DNA of 64,000 bases from JAFNAG01 sp963824985. Its GTDB lineage: Bacteria > Acidobacteriota > UBA6911. The position numbers were made by a program, and so were the translations under genes. The stretch spans positions 1-64,000 of the forward strand of contig CAWGRQ010000017.1 in assembly GCA_963824985.1 (NCBI GenBank), in the 5' to 3' direction. Shown piece after piece: positions 33,657 through 42,449 of this stretch. Every line of letters begins with the position of its first letter. Position 1 is the first letter of the stretch. The notes under the pieces are model-generated. The model had not been told where the DNA came from. It searched no databases and saw only the letters and a list, made by a program, of their open reading frames with translations.

Positions 33657-36476
33657 CTATTTGCCGTTGTAGGCCCTGCCCTGCGTTATCCACTCCGCGG
33701 CCGGCTCCCCTTTCAGGTAGTGATCGAAGTACTGCTTCATCTTGATCGAATAGTCGAGCTTGTTCGGGTACTTGCGCAGGTGGTGCGGCTCGCCGCGGTA
33801 CTGGAGAAAGATGCAGTCTTTGCCGAGCCGCCGCATGGCCAGGTACAGTTCGATCGACTGATACCAGGGGACCGCGCCGTCATCGTCGCCGTGTTCCAGC
33901 AGCAGCGGCGTCTTGATGCGCTCGGCCTGAAACAGCGCCGAATTCTCCAGGAAACGCATGGGATATTCCCACAGGCTGCCGCCGATGCGGCTCTGCGTTT
34001 TCTCATACTGGAACTGGCGCGCCAGGCCGGATTCCCAACGGATGCCTCCATACGCGCTCGTCATGTTCGTGACCGCGGCGCCGGCGATCGCGGCCTTGAA
34101 AATGTTGGTCTGGGTGATGACGAACGCGGTGCCATATCCGCCCCAGGAGTGCCCGTGCAGGCCGAGGCCGTTCGGATCGGCGATCCCCATGTCGATGAGC
34201 TTCTGCACGCCGGGCACCAGGCATTTCACCATCGACATGCCGGGGTGGCCGATCTCGAAGACGACATCGGGCAGAAAGACCGCATAGCCGCTGCCGGCAT
34301 ACATGGCGAAGGAGGGGCGATGGTTTACGACCGGTTCGTTGAACTCGTAAAGCCGCTGCGACTGCCGCTCGTAAAAATAGGTGATGACCGGGTACCGTTT
34401 GCCGGGCTGGTAGTTCGCCGGCTTGATAAGCACCCCCTGAAGCGGCAATCCGTCTTCGCTGCGCCATTCGACGAGCTCGGCGCTCCCCCAGGCGAAATCC
34501 GCGATCTGGGGATTGGCATCCGAGACCTTGCGCGGCTGCCGGAAGGCGAGATCGCTTACCCACACATCGGGATATTCCTCGTAACTCTCGCGCGTGAACA
34601 TGACGACATCCGCCTGCCGCGCCTTGCCCAGGAACTTGAACAGCTTCTTTTCATCGATGCGTGACTCCACTCCGGGTTTTGCGAAACTGGCGGCATAAAA
34701 GCCCCAGCCTTTGTCCCGTTCGTGATAGCCGGTGAGCAGCAGCGGGTTACCCGAACTGAAAGACCGGGCTTCCGGATCGGTCTGGAGCATGCGAAACGTG
34801 ATGTTCCGGGCGCGGCCCTCCTTGTTGGTCAGATTGGTTGGAGTGCCGCCGGCCGTCGGAATCCGCCAGATGTCATATTTGTCATAAACCAGCAGCGCGG
34901 CTCCGTCGTCCGCCCAGCCCACGGCGCCATAGGCCGGCGGTGTGTCGGGGGTATCGTGCTCTTCGTTGTGGAAAGTGATGCCGAGCGCGCCTGTGACGTT
35001 GCGCCTCGCGTCCTTCATGCAGTCGTAGAGATACCACTGCGCATCCCTGAAATATGCGATCGTCCGGCCGTCGGGAGAAAGCATCGCGCGTCCGCCCAGG
35101 CGGGGGGTTACGAGCTTGCGGGTGCCGTCGGCGAGATCGACAAGGTACACGTCGCGGGCCCCTTCACCCCACGTGGTTTCCTTGGCATAGGGCACATCCG
35201 AGGTGCCGAGCGCATAGCGGGGATTCTCCGATACCTCGACGACCGGCAATTTGCTATCGGCGAGCGGCACGATGCGGCTGCTGTCGAGGTGATAAACCGC
35301 CCGATAGGTGCGATCTTTCTCCCGATCCCAGGTCTTCTTCTGTTCGGAGTTGATCTTCGGATCGTTCCAGTGCCAGACATCGAGCTCGACCTTGGCCAGC
35401 AGCTGGTCGAAGTCATAAGGGTCCGGCTCTGCGGGCCTGGCGGCCGGTTTCGCATCCGGCGCGGCATCACCGGCCGGCTTGAAGCCGAAGAACAGGCGTT
35501 TCCCGTCTTTTGTCCAGGCTAGGTCATTTTTCAGCGGCAAGGTCATGCCTTTCGGCGCCTGCTCCGGCTTGACGACTGCGCGGGACTGCCTGGTCGTTCC
35601 CTCCCAGATATAGAGTGTTGCCGGTCCAGGCATGTTCTGCGCCGAGTCCACCGCGGCCAGGAAGGCGAGCGAACTGCCGGACTTCGTCCACAGGAGCGGC
35701 TCGTAGCGGCCCTTTTCGGCCTGGGAGATGACTTGAGCCTGCGCCGGCGCCGCCAGATCGCGGTAGAAGAGCCCATCGCCTTTGCCGGTTTCGTCGGCCA
35801 CCGAGTAGGCAAGGAACCTGGAATCGGCGGCGAAGCCGAATGCCATCACCAGCGGGATTGCATGCTCTTCCCCCGACTGGAGGTTCATCAGCTTGAGCGT
35901 GCCGCCCGGTTTCCGGGTCCTGGCCGCTGCCTGGCCGGCGGCCTCCTGGCTGTCGTCTCCCTCATCGCTGCTTCCGACCGCGAGCCCGCCCTTTGGGGCG
36001 TCTGGGGGTGAAAGGAGGCAGGCGAGCCACTTCGAATCGTCGGAAAAGGAGAAACGATCCACGTTGGCCACGTTCAGGACGGTACCTTTGGCGATGTCCA
36101 CGAGCGCCATCCCCGGCTTGGGCTTGTCCTTGCCGGTTTTTTCGCTGTCGGCAAAGGCTATCTTCACCGCCATGGCGGTCCAACGGCTGTCCTTCGACAG
36201 GACCGGTTGGCCGCCGCGCGGTACGCGGATAATCTTGCCGGTGGCAAGCTCGTGAATCACCGCCTCCCCGTCGCCCCGGTCCGGTTGCAGGGCGTACGCC
36301 ACGACCGTTCCGTTTTCCGAAAGCGCTGGCGTCTGGAGGGCACGGAACTTCATGAGATCCTGGAAGGTAATTGTTTTGGTCCCCGGCGCCGCGGCCGGTG
36401 AGAGTCCGGCCAGAACCAGCAACGCACACGCGACCCAAAAACCATGAACCATTCTCCTGGTAGACGTGGAAGGCAT
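33657..36476 (-). CDS. Prolyl oligopeptidase family (S9) serine peptidase
   Basis: Secreted peptidase of about 939 aa. The signal peptide (MPSTSTRRMVHGFWVACALLVLAGLSPAAA) is followed by a long WD/beta-propeller region to about residue 660. The alpha/beta-hydrolase domain then carries nucleophile Ser in GLHGHSWGGYG, acid Asp in EHGDDDGAVPW and His in GEPHHLRKYPNK. Length and layout fit the large S9 peptidases frequent in Acidobacteriota and Bacteroidota. ATG 36476 has AGGAG 6 nt upstream. It probably digests peptides in the periplasm. Confidence 0.92.
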   Translation of the reverse strand: MPSTSTRRMVHGFWVACALLVLAGLSPAAAPGTKTITFQDLMKFRALQTPALSENGTVVAYALQPDRGDGEAVIHELATGKIIRVPRGGQPVLSKDSRWTAMAVKIAFADSEKTGKDKPKPGMALVDIAKGTVLNVANVDRFSFSDDSKWLACLLSPPDAPKGGLAVGSSDEGDDSQEAAGQAAARTRKPGGTLKLMNLQSGEEHAIPLVMAFGFAADSRFLAYSVADETGKGDGLFYRDLAAPAQAQVISQAEKGRYEPLLWTKSGSSLAFLAAVDSAQNMPGPATLYIWEGTTRQSRAVVKPEQAPKGMTLPLKNDLAWTKDGKRLFFGFKPAGDAAPDAKPAARPAEPDPYDFDQLLAKVELDVWHWNDPKINSEQKKTWDREKDRTYRAVYHLDSSRIVPLADSKLPVVEVSENPRYALGTSDVPYAKETTWGEGARDVYLVDLADGTRKLVTPRLGGRAMLSPDGRTIAYFRDAQWYLYDCMKDARRNVTGALGITFHNEEHDTPDTPPAYGAVGWADDGAALLVYDKYDIWRIPTAGGTPTNLTNKEGRARNITFRMLQTDPEARSFSSGNPLLLTGYHERDKGWGFYAASFAKPGVESRIDEKKLFKFLGKARQADVVMFTRESYEEYPDVWVSDLAFRQPRKVSDANPQIADFAWGSAELVEWRSEDGLPLQGVLIKPANYQPGKRYPVITYFYERQSQRLYEFNEPVVNHRPSFAMYAGSGYAVFLPDVVFEIGHPGMSMVKCLVPGVQKLIDMGIADPNGLGLHGHSWGGYGTAFVITQTNIFKAAIAGAAVTNMTSAYGGIRWESGLARQFQYEKTQSRIGGSLWEYPMRFLENSALFQAERIKTPLLLEHGDDDGAVPWYQSIELYLAMRRLGKDCIFLQYRGEPHHLRKYPNKLDYSIKMKQYFDHYLKGEPAAEWITQGRAYNGK

Positions 36477-36577
36477 GACAGTCTCCTTTCGGGATAAGAT
36501 GCCGCGCGTCATCGCGGCGCCGTCAGATGATAGAGGATATGAGATTGGCAGGGCTTTCGGCAAGCATATAGGCTGTT

Positions 36578-36735
36578 CTATTCATGAAGCGAGGGAGTAA
36601 ATCATTTCAAGACCAGGAAGAGCACGCACGAACACGCAGCTGCTCCGTGTATCGGAGTTTGGCTGGCCAGGCAGAAACAATCCGCAGCCCGGCAACCGGG
36701 GGCGACATTCCGGCGCCGGACTGCTTCACATTCCG
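36578..36735. repeat. Family-1 palindromic repeat, degenerate copy C
   Basis: Starts TATTCATGAAGCGAG and keeps GAACACGCagCTGCTCCGTGT. The remainder is diverged, including a GGCGACATTCCGGCGCCGGA stretch reminiscent of the right half. It fills the gap between the S9 peptidase and the peroxiredoxin. Confidence 0.5.
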
Positions 36736-36741
36736 GAACGG

Positions 36742-37287
36742 CTATTTGATCGCCTTGCAGGCCCCGAGAGCACCGGCTACATCGATCGCGGTGTTCCCCA
36801 TTTCGATGTGACTGATCTTCCCCTGCTTATCGATCACAATCGTGGCCCGGTTGGCGTACCCCCGTTCCTGATTGAGGACGCCATAGGCGGCGGACACTTC
36901 CCGTTTGAAGTCACTCAGCAACGGGAATGGTGCTCCAGTCTGTTCGGCGAAAACCTTTAATGAGGGGGAGGCATCTACGCTTATGCCCAGGACCTGGGCA
37001 TTCAACTCCCGGAACTGCGACGAACTGTCCCGGTAGTTATGCATTTCGCGCGTTCAGCCCCCGGTGAAGGCTAGCACGAAGAAAGCCAGCACGACCGGCT
37101 CCTTGCCGCGAAAATCGGAAAGTCTTACCGGCTTGCCGTTTTGATCGGGCAGGGTGAAGTCCGGGGCGGTATCCCCGACCTTCAATGTGCTGGTGCGGTC
37201 CGTCGGGGTTTGCGGCTCCCGTGCCGAAATGGATCCGGCCACCAGAAGCATAAGCACTGTCGACGTCAATCCTGAAAGAAGACTCAC
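36742..37287 (-). CDS. Probable selenocysteine-containing peroxiredoxin (in-frame UGA)
   Basis: AhpC/TSA-fold peroxiredoxin of 181 residues read through one in-frame TGA at 37056-37054 (residue 78). Upstream of the UGA: DTAPDFTLPDQNGKPVRLSDFRGKEPVVLAFFVLAFTGG. Downstream in the same frame: TREMHNYRDSSSQFRELNAQVLGISVDASPSLKVFAEQTG...PFPLLSD. Family members have Cys exactly where the UGA stands (FTGGCT-type motif), so selenocysteine is the natural reading. The only Cys left is near the C-terminus (GACKAIK, residue 177), a possible resolving residue. The start is GTG 37287 with AAGGAG upstream; a hydrophobic N-terminus ending SISA suggests export. A hairpin fitting bacterial SECIS geometry follows the UGA. 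The Sec-insertion genes must lie outside the window. Confidence 0.85.
37009..37033 (-). promoter_or_regulatory. Putative bacterial SECIS hairpin
   Basis: In the mRNA, CCGGGAC and GUUCCGG pair over 7 bp (one G-U) around the 11-nt loop AGUUCGUCGCA, starting 20 nt after the in-frame UGA. Placement within the coding region and an apical loop about 27-37 nt from the UGA agree with known bacterial SECIS rules, and the loop contains G-U near its 5' side. Confidence 0.55.
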
Positions 37288-37512
37288 GGGGAATACTCCT
37301 TTCTTCCAATGCGATTAAAGAAAAGCTACCGCGAGGGAAACCGCGAGTCAATGGCAGGTACAGATGTTGAACGCGAACAAGTCTGGCATGGCTCCGGTCT
37401 GGTCTTTAGTTTCTGATCCTGGAATGATCATTGGATAGGAGTGATGAGGCATGGTTGCAGATTCGTGCTTGAGTGAACAGCATCGGGATCAAGCGGCCAT
37501 CGCGCAAACCGG

Positions 37513-38487
37513 CTACTTGCCGGTTGCTTTCTTGGCTTCCTGGAGGGTCTTTTGCGGACCCTTGGTGCCGCCGGTTCCATCGCCAAAGACGGTTATCGCC
37601 ATGTCCAATGCAGCCTGGGCGTGCGTCTGCGCATCGGCCGGTTTCGACTCCTTCAGGTCCACGCGAGCCAGGAGATCCAGGGCGCTGACCGTGTCCTGAT
37701 GTTTGGGCTGGAACATCTTGGCGGTGTGCTCCATGGACTTGGAGATGAATTCGCGGCTGCGCGCCAGATCCCCGCTGAGGAAATAGGACTCCGCCAGCGC
37801 CAGGTGAGCGAGGGATACATCGCGGCTGTCGATCTTTTTTCTTTCAATCACTTCGAGCCCGCGGCGGCAGAACTCCTGCGCCGCCGCATAATTTCCCTGG
37901 TGACTTTCGATCAGGCAAGCGGTGAAGAGCACGCGTGAAGCGAAAAGCGGCTCGGAGTCATTGTCTTTGGGCACGTCCCGGAGCGCGGTGGTGATGAGTT
38001 TCACCGCGCGCTTGAGATCGCCGGAGCGAAGACGGGCCAGCGCTTCCAGGCTGACGCAGTAGGCCATTTCAATTTTCCTGGCCTTCCGATAGCTGGACTC
38101 GCGGACCGCTTTGCCCGCCCATGCAGCCGCGCCGCTGTAATCTCCCTGAGCCAGCAGCAATGCCGCCGTCTCCCGCGCGGTATTTGCGTTGCCCAACCCC
38201 GACTGGGAAGCGACCGAATCCGCAGCCTTAAGTGCGTCGGCGGCGTCCTTCATATTTCCCACTTCGATGAAGAACTTGCCCATGCCGGCATAATAGGTGG
38301 CGGAATAGGTCTTCATCGCCGTGTTCTTTGCAATCCCGTCTTTCAGGAAATCGTAGGCCTCGGGGTATTTCCCTTCGCCGATCAGCTTATCGATATGTGG
38401 TCCGGCAAAAAATTCATCCTGGTTCTGCGCGGTTGATAAAGTGCAACTGAGCAGGAAAAGCAGAACAAATCCAAGACTGCGTGGCAT
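37513..38487 (-). CDS. Secreted TPR-repeat protein of unknown function
   Basis: Protein of 324 aa with a signal peptide (MPRSLGFVLLFLLSCTLSTAQ). Helical repeats follow with TPR-like spacing, for example TYYAGMGKFFIEVGNMKDAADALKAA, AALLLAQGDYSGAAAWAGKAV and LALAESYFLSGDLARSREFISKS. No catalytic domain. ATG 38487 has GGAG 6 nt upstream. It is likely a periplasmic scaffold; the partner is unknown. The next gene upstream (38530-39399) is on the same strand and may share its transcript. Confidence 0.7.
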   Translation of the reverse strand: MPRSLGFVLLFLLSCTLSTAQNQDEFFAGPHIDKLIGEGKYPEAYDFLKDGIAKNTAMKTYSATYYAGMGKFFIEVGNMKDAADALKAADSVASQSGLGNANTARETAALLLAQGDYSGAAAWAGKAVRESSYRKARKIEMAYCVSLEALARLRSGDLKRAVKLITTALRDVPKDNDSEPLFASRVLFTACLIESHQGNYAAAQEFCRRGLEVIERKKIDSRDVSLAHLALAESYFLSGDLARSREFISKSMEHTAKMFQPKHQDTVSALDLLARVDLKESKPADAQTHAQAALDMAITVFGDGTGGTKGPQKTLQEAKKATGK

Positions 38488-38529
38488 GGTTGGCTCCATC
38501 GAATAAAATTGTACCTGATGCGCCGCGAT

Positions 38530-39399
38530 CTACTTCACGATGAATGCCCCGGCCTCAAGCGGCTGGTTGTGCTGCACCTGGGTGATGTCGACCGCCCAGT
38601 CGGCAAGGAAGGTGCGGTCCTGGCCCTCGACCGTCATTGACAGCTTGTAGGCGCAAGGCAGGGTCAAATCATCGACCGTCTTGAAAGAGCTGAACTCCTC
38701 ACGAATCCTGTAGTATCCCTCCAATTGATCGGATGTTCCCTGACCCGGGTACTTGGCGGGAAGGGCAGGAACCCGGAGCACGTAAAGCGACAGCACATGC
38801 CGGTAAGTCTCGGGATCGAAGTAGAGCGAAATCCGGAACTCGCCGGCCGCCTTCCGGCCCAGATACTTCAGTTCGTGCAGCTTCTGCCCGTCGACTTTTT
38901 TGAGCCCCGAATATTCAAGCTCGCCGCGTCTTGTGGCTTTGTCGAGCAGCACCCAGCCCAGAGAGGTGACGCCGCCGATCAACCCTTCCCGCAAAAGGAA
39001 ATCGTGCGCATAAATAAAGGCGGAAAGGGTCGTGCGCGCGCCGGGATTGGCCATTCCGGTCGTTACCTGATTGCCATCAAAGGCAAAATAATCCCCGAAG
39101 TATTGCGGGTTTGTGTACGTCATCCCCAGGCGGAATTTCTGACCTTCTGAAAGGATCAAACTCGTGCCGGCGAGCTGTCCCAGGCCCGACTGATGAAAAA
39201 AACGCACCTGGGCCGTTCCGCGCATGATCCGGCCTTTGGCCGCGGCCCGTGCGCCTGGTGTGCCGATAGCCACCAGGTGCCTGGCCACCAGTTCCTCGGG
39301 CTTCATCTTTTCCGCAGCCGGGGCCGTGGACGCAGGGCCCGCCGTGAACGCCGGAATCGCTGCAAGAATCAGCAAGGCTGGAAGGATGCTCCTGTGCAT
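38530..39399 (-). CDS. Secreted hypothetical protein, possibly LolA-like
   Basis: Protein of 289 aa with a clear signal peptide (MHRSILPALLILAAIPAFTAGPA). Then comes MKPEELVARHLVAIGTPGARAAAKGRIMRGTA, a pattern I associate with exported Acidobacteriota proteins with a lipoprotein-carrier-like beta fold. The rest is beta-rich with WVLLDKATRRGELEYSGLKKVDGQKLHELKYL. ATG 39399 has GGAGG upstream; a longer open frame to 39516 lacks a ribosome site. The function is unknown. Confidence 0.65.
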   Translation of the reverse strand: MHRSILPALLILAAIPAFTAGPASTAPAAEKMKPEELVARHLVAIGTPGARAAAKGRIMRGTAQVRFFHQSGLGQLAGTSLILSEGQKFRLGMTYTNPQYFGDYFAFDGNQVTTGMANPGARTTLSAFIYAHDFLLREGLIGGVTSLGWVLLDKATRRGELEYSGLKKVDGQKLHELKYLGRKAAGEFRISLYFDPETYRHVLSLYVLRVPALPAKYPGQGTSDQLEGYYRIREEFSSFKTVDDLTLPCAYKLSMTVEGQDRTFLADWAVDITQVQHNQPLEAGAFIVK

Positions 39400-39589
39400 G
39401 GAAGAGTTCCTCCACTGATAATCATGAAAAACAGCGACAAACAGGTCGCAATCCGCAAAAGGCATGAGCCCGGGCTGGTGAGGATGCGCGGAAAGAGCCC
39501 TGAAGGTATGGCGCATCCATGGCCTGGAATCGCGTCACAACGATGCCTGCTCCGAAAATGACTTTTTGAAATCGCCGCCGAGGCATGGC

Positions 39590-39830
39590 TTTAGATCTCC
39601 GGTCCCTTCCTGGGGCACAGCGCCGAAGGCGCCGCCTTTGCTATCCTGAACTTGGAAAGCGGCGTCATGCCGCCGCACTCCAAGGCGCTGCGCGCGACAT
39701 CCGATATTTTCATGCGTCGCAGGGGGCGCCCCGAGCGCATGAGGGGCCGGGCCCATTGATTGCGACTCTATTATGGGCGCACTCGTCCGTTGGTGGCAAG
39801 TGAATCCGGTGCGCGGATCAATTCCAGACA
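39590..39830. repeat. Unclassified GC-rich palindromic segment
   Basis: Contains CGCCGCCTTT and AAAGCGGCG arms separated by about 20 nt, and several GGCGC-type palindromes. Open frames here are low-complexity and antisense to nothing recognisable. It resembles a decayed intergenic repeat but matches neither family described in this window. Confidence 0.4.
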
Positions 39831-39854
39831 TGGCACTAAGGTGCCTCTCAATAT

Positions 39855-40018
39855 GCTTCAGGACACGGAAAAACGCGGATAAATACGGATCGGATCCTTG
39901 TGCAGGGCTTTTGCGTGAGCCCGAAGGGTGAAGAAGCCCTGCCCGTGTTCTTCTGGGTCCTGAAGACCCTTTGTCATGAGCGAATTCCGGCACCGCTCCT
40001 TCGCATTTGTCGATCCAT
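39855..40018. repeat. Family-1 palindromic repeat, copy D
   Basis: Carries GGACACGGAAAAACGCGG, GTGCAGGGCTTTTGCGTGAGCCCGAAGGG, then AGCCCTGCCCGTGTTC and ATGAGCGAATTCCGGC as in copy B. The central long hairpin is absent and the terminal ATTATTCA ends are lost. Confidence 0.7.
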
Positions 40019-40061
40019 GCCGGAAGCCGATTTAGGAATCATCCGAAGGCGGCGCCCGATT

Positions 40062-40766
40062 TCACGTGCCACTGCGCAGAGATTCGAGCAGCGCCAGTTT
40101 TTGCGCGGGATCGGCGGGGAGCGGCTCGACCACCTTCACAGCGCCATCGCGGATTACCAGAACGCGTATTGTGTCGGCTACGTAGGGTTCCAGCTCATGG
40201 GTGGCGATCACAAGCGCCGCTCCGGCCGCCAGCAGGCGCTCGATCCACTGCAGGATGTCGCTCCGGATGTCCCGATCCATCGCTTCCAGCGGTTCGTCGA
40301 GAATCGCCACGTGCGGCGCTCCGATCCAGGCGGCGGCAAGTACCGCGCGTCGCCGCTGGCCTGAGGAGAGTTCCCGGATGGAGCGGTCGGCGACTTTCAG
40401 GAGACCGGCCTTTGCCAACGCCTGGGCCCCATGCTGCCGCGGCACGGCACGCAGACGGCAGACCAGTGTCATGACATCCCGGATGGTTGCATACGGCGTC
40501 AGGTCCGGCTGTTCCGGGACATAGGCGAGGTTGCGCCGGGCGGCAACTTCATCACGCCAGAGGTCGCACCCTTCGATTTCCGCCGTCCCCTCGTCCGGCC
40601 GCTCAATTCCTGCCGCCAGCTTGAGCAGCGTGCTCTTACCGGAACCGTTCGGGCCGAGCACCAGGGTCAGGCCGGCCGGCAGATCGAAAGTCGCCGCCTT
40701 CAGTACCTGTTCTGCCTGGCGATAGGCGAAGGAAACACCACGAAATCTAATCATGGCCGGCTCCAC
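40062..40766 (-). CDS. ABC transporter ATP-binding protein
   Basis: ATPase of 234 aa: Walker A GPNGSGKST near 37-45, signature ELSSGQRRRAVLAAA, Walker B HVAILDEPLEAMD, switch His in VIATHE. Sequence style is that of ABC-2 exporters. It overlaps the membrane-protein gene upstream by 16 nt, so the two form an exporter pair. The substrate is unknown. Confidence 0.88.
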   Translation of the reverse strand: MEPAMIRFRGVSFAYRQAEQVLKAATFDLPAGLTLVLGPNGSGKSTLLKLAAGIERPDEGTAEIEGCDLWRDEVAARRNLAYVPEQPDLTPYATIRDVMTLVCRLRAVPRQHGAQALAKAGLLKVADRSIRELSSGQRRRAVLAAAWIGAPHVAILDEPLEAMDRDIRSDILQWIERLLAAGAALVIATHELEPYVADTIRVLVIRDGAVKVVEPLPADPAQKLALLESLRSGT

Positions 40767-42076
40767 GAGAGTGAATCACCGGCCGGCGAATGGTGGCGAT
40801 CCGCCCAACCGGTAGCTGGTAACGAACGCTCGCTTTCCCGGGCGGCCAGCAACGCCAGGGGTACTCCTGCCAGGCAAACCAATGCCGTCCAGGGGAGCAG
40901 TCCCACCAGAGCTGCCAGGAAACCCCCTTCGGCCAGGCAGCGCGCGGTTGCGGTGCGCGATCCCGGAATTCCCCTGATGGCCGTCGCGGACCGGATCGCC
41001 GGCAGTGGCAACAGGATCAGGACCCAGGCCGCGGCGCCGGGAAACCGCACGGCCAGAATGACAACCAGCGGCAGGGCATGGAGGATTAAAAAGATTGTAT
41101 CTTCGATCACTCTGTGCAGCGCAGACCAGGGGAACGATCGTGCCAGCGGCCAACCCGGACGCCGGGAGCCCAGGTGGTGAGCCAGGCCCGCCATCACCAG
41201 AACAACCGCCAGGGATCCGCCCATCCTTGCGGCACCAGCCGCATAGGCAGGTGGCGGCTGATTGTTGCTGATGAATAAAGCCGTCACACACATCGGCAAC
41301 AAAGCGACCAGGTACGCGGTGGCCGTGCGCCAGCCAAGTGCCCGCCAGGCGATGCGGAAGCTGAAAAACGAATGTGCGGGACGCCACGGCCTTTTCGACC
41401 GGCGATCGATCAGCGGGCCGGCGACAGCCCCAGCCGCAGCCAGCAGCGCGAGCGCAACCAGCGACAGGCTCCAGCCGCCCACAAGAGAAATGAACCCCGC
41501 AAATAAACACGCGGGGACGAGCAGCCGGCGCCGTTTCACCGGCAGGGATGCCAGCGCTCCCGCGGCCAGCACCGCCAGCCATCGCAGGCAGGCAGGCCCG
41601 ATGCCCAAACCCCGGCTGTGGGCCACGAAGGCCAGGCAGGCCAGAGCCAAGGCAAAGGGAAGCTGAACAACCATCAAGGCCAGCCCTACTCCGTTGCGAT
41701 GACTGCGACCGCTGCAGGCCAGGTGCTGGATCCATCCGTGCAGCCCGAAGGTGAGCTTCGGGGCCGCCCAGGCGGGAAACAGAAATGCCAGCGCGATCAG
41801 GGGCAGCAGGGAAGCCGGCGCCGGGTGCGGGGCAAAGGTTGCGAGAGCCAGTCCGGTCACGGCGGCCACGGGATTCATGTCGAGCATGAGCAGCGCCAGG
41901 ATGCTGGCGAACAGCGGGGCGAAAGAACGCACGGCAATCCGGATTCCCGCTTTGCAGTGAAATATTCCGAGCGCCTTCAGGAATCCCGGGCGCGGGACCA
42001 GGCCGCGTACTCCCGCCCCCTCCGGCTGCGAGTCTCCGGGTGTGTCATGCCGCGAATCAAGTGCCTGAATCACCAT
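40751..42076 (-). CDS. Polytopic membrane protein, putative ABC-2-type permease
   Basis: Membrane protein of about 441 aa, Ala/Leu-rich, with around ten predicted helices in two blocks and short basic loops. I recognise no family motif; it is called a permease because it overlaps the ATPase gene and nothing else in the pair could form the channel. ATG 42076 has GGGG 5 nt upstream. The frame is open to 42208, but that stretch overlaps the cupin gene and looks non-coding. Confidence 0.6.
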   Translation of the reverse strand: MVIQALDSRHDTPGDSQPEGAGVRGLVPRPGFLKALGIFHCKAGIRIAVRSFAPLFASILALLMLDMNPVAAVTGLALATFAPHPAPASLLPLIALAFLFPAWAAPKLTFGLHGWIQHLACSGRSHRNGVGLALMVVQLPFALALACLAFVAHSRGLGIGPACLRWLAVLAAGALASLPVKRRRLLVPACLFAGFISLVGGWSLSLVALALLAAAGAVAGPLIDRRSKRPWRPAHSFFSFRIAWRALGWRTATAYLVALLPMCVTALFISNNQPPPAYAAGAARMGGSLAVVLVMAGLAHHLGSRRPGWPLARSFPWSALHRVIEDTIFLILHALPLVVILAVRFPGAAAWVLILLPLPAIRSATAIRGIPGSRTATARCLAEGGFLAALVGLLPWTALVCLAGVPLALLAARESERSLPATGWADRHHSPAGDSLSWSRP

Positions 42077-42095
42077 GATGACCCCGGCGGTTTTA

Positions 42096-42437
42096 TCAAC
42101 TCTTCCGCGCCCGGTAGCGCCCGGGGTCGGCGAACACGTCGATGACACGGACCCGGGACAGGAATGTCGCCCGGTGTTCGACGTTCGCGGGTATAAGGTA
42201 GGAATCACCGGCCCGATACCGGTTTGTAATTCCGCCGATCGTCAGCTCCATTTCCCCTTCGACGACGATGCCCCATTGGGCGCCGTGCCGGTGGGGCGCG
42301 ACTTCACCGATCGGGTCGATGTCCATGAAAATGATCTGATGCCCGGGCGCCTGGGATATCCAGCCCCGGACCCCCGGAAATGGAATGTCGGCTTCGGGGA
42401 GGCTGGTGACGAATTCGGGAAATGCTGCTGTAATCAT
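42096..42437 (-). CDS. Cupin-domain protein
   Basis: Single-domain cupin of 113 aa. Motif 1 is visible as PHRHGAQWGIVVEGEMELTIGG (metal ligands His-His and Glu) and motif 2 as GDSYLIPANVEHRA. It starts at ATG 42437 behind AAAGGAG and stops just upstream of the exporter pair. It follows ssnA by only 12 bp on the same strand, so it may be the last gene of the selenium-linked purine operon. It could bind a small ligand or act as an isomerase; no evidence decides. Confidence 0.8.
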   Translation of the reverse strand: MITAAFPEFVTSLPEADIPFPGVRGWISQAPGHQIIFMDIDPIGEVAPHRHGAQWGIVVEGEMELTIGGITNRYRAGDSYLIPANVEHRATFLSRVRVIDVFADPGRYRARKS

Positions 42438-42449
42438 GGGCGCTCTCCT

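Noticed and set aside
37054..37056. UGA as an ordinary nonsense mutation giving a peroxiredoxin pseudogene
   Set aside because: The frame on both sides is intact and conserved, the UGA stands exactly at the catalytic Cys, and a SECIS-like hairpin follows. Selenocysteine is the better reading, though resequencing would settle it.
39535..39993. Open frame of 152 codons in the 39.5-40 kb gap
   Set aside because: It runs through repeat copy D and a palindromic segment, with low-complexity translation and no ribosome site.
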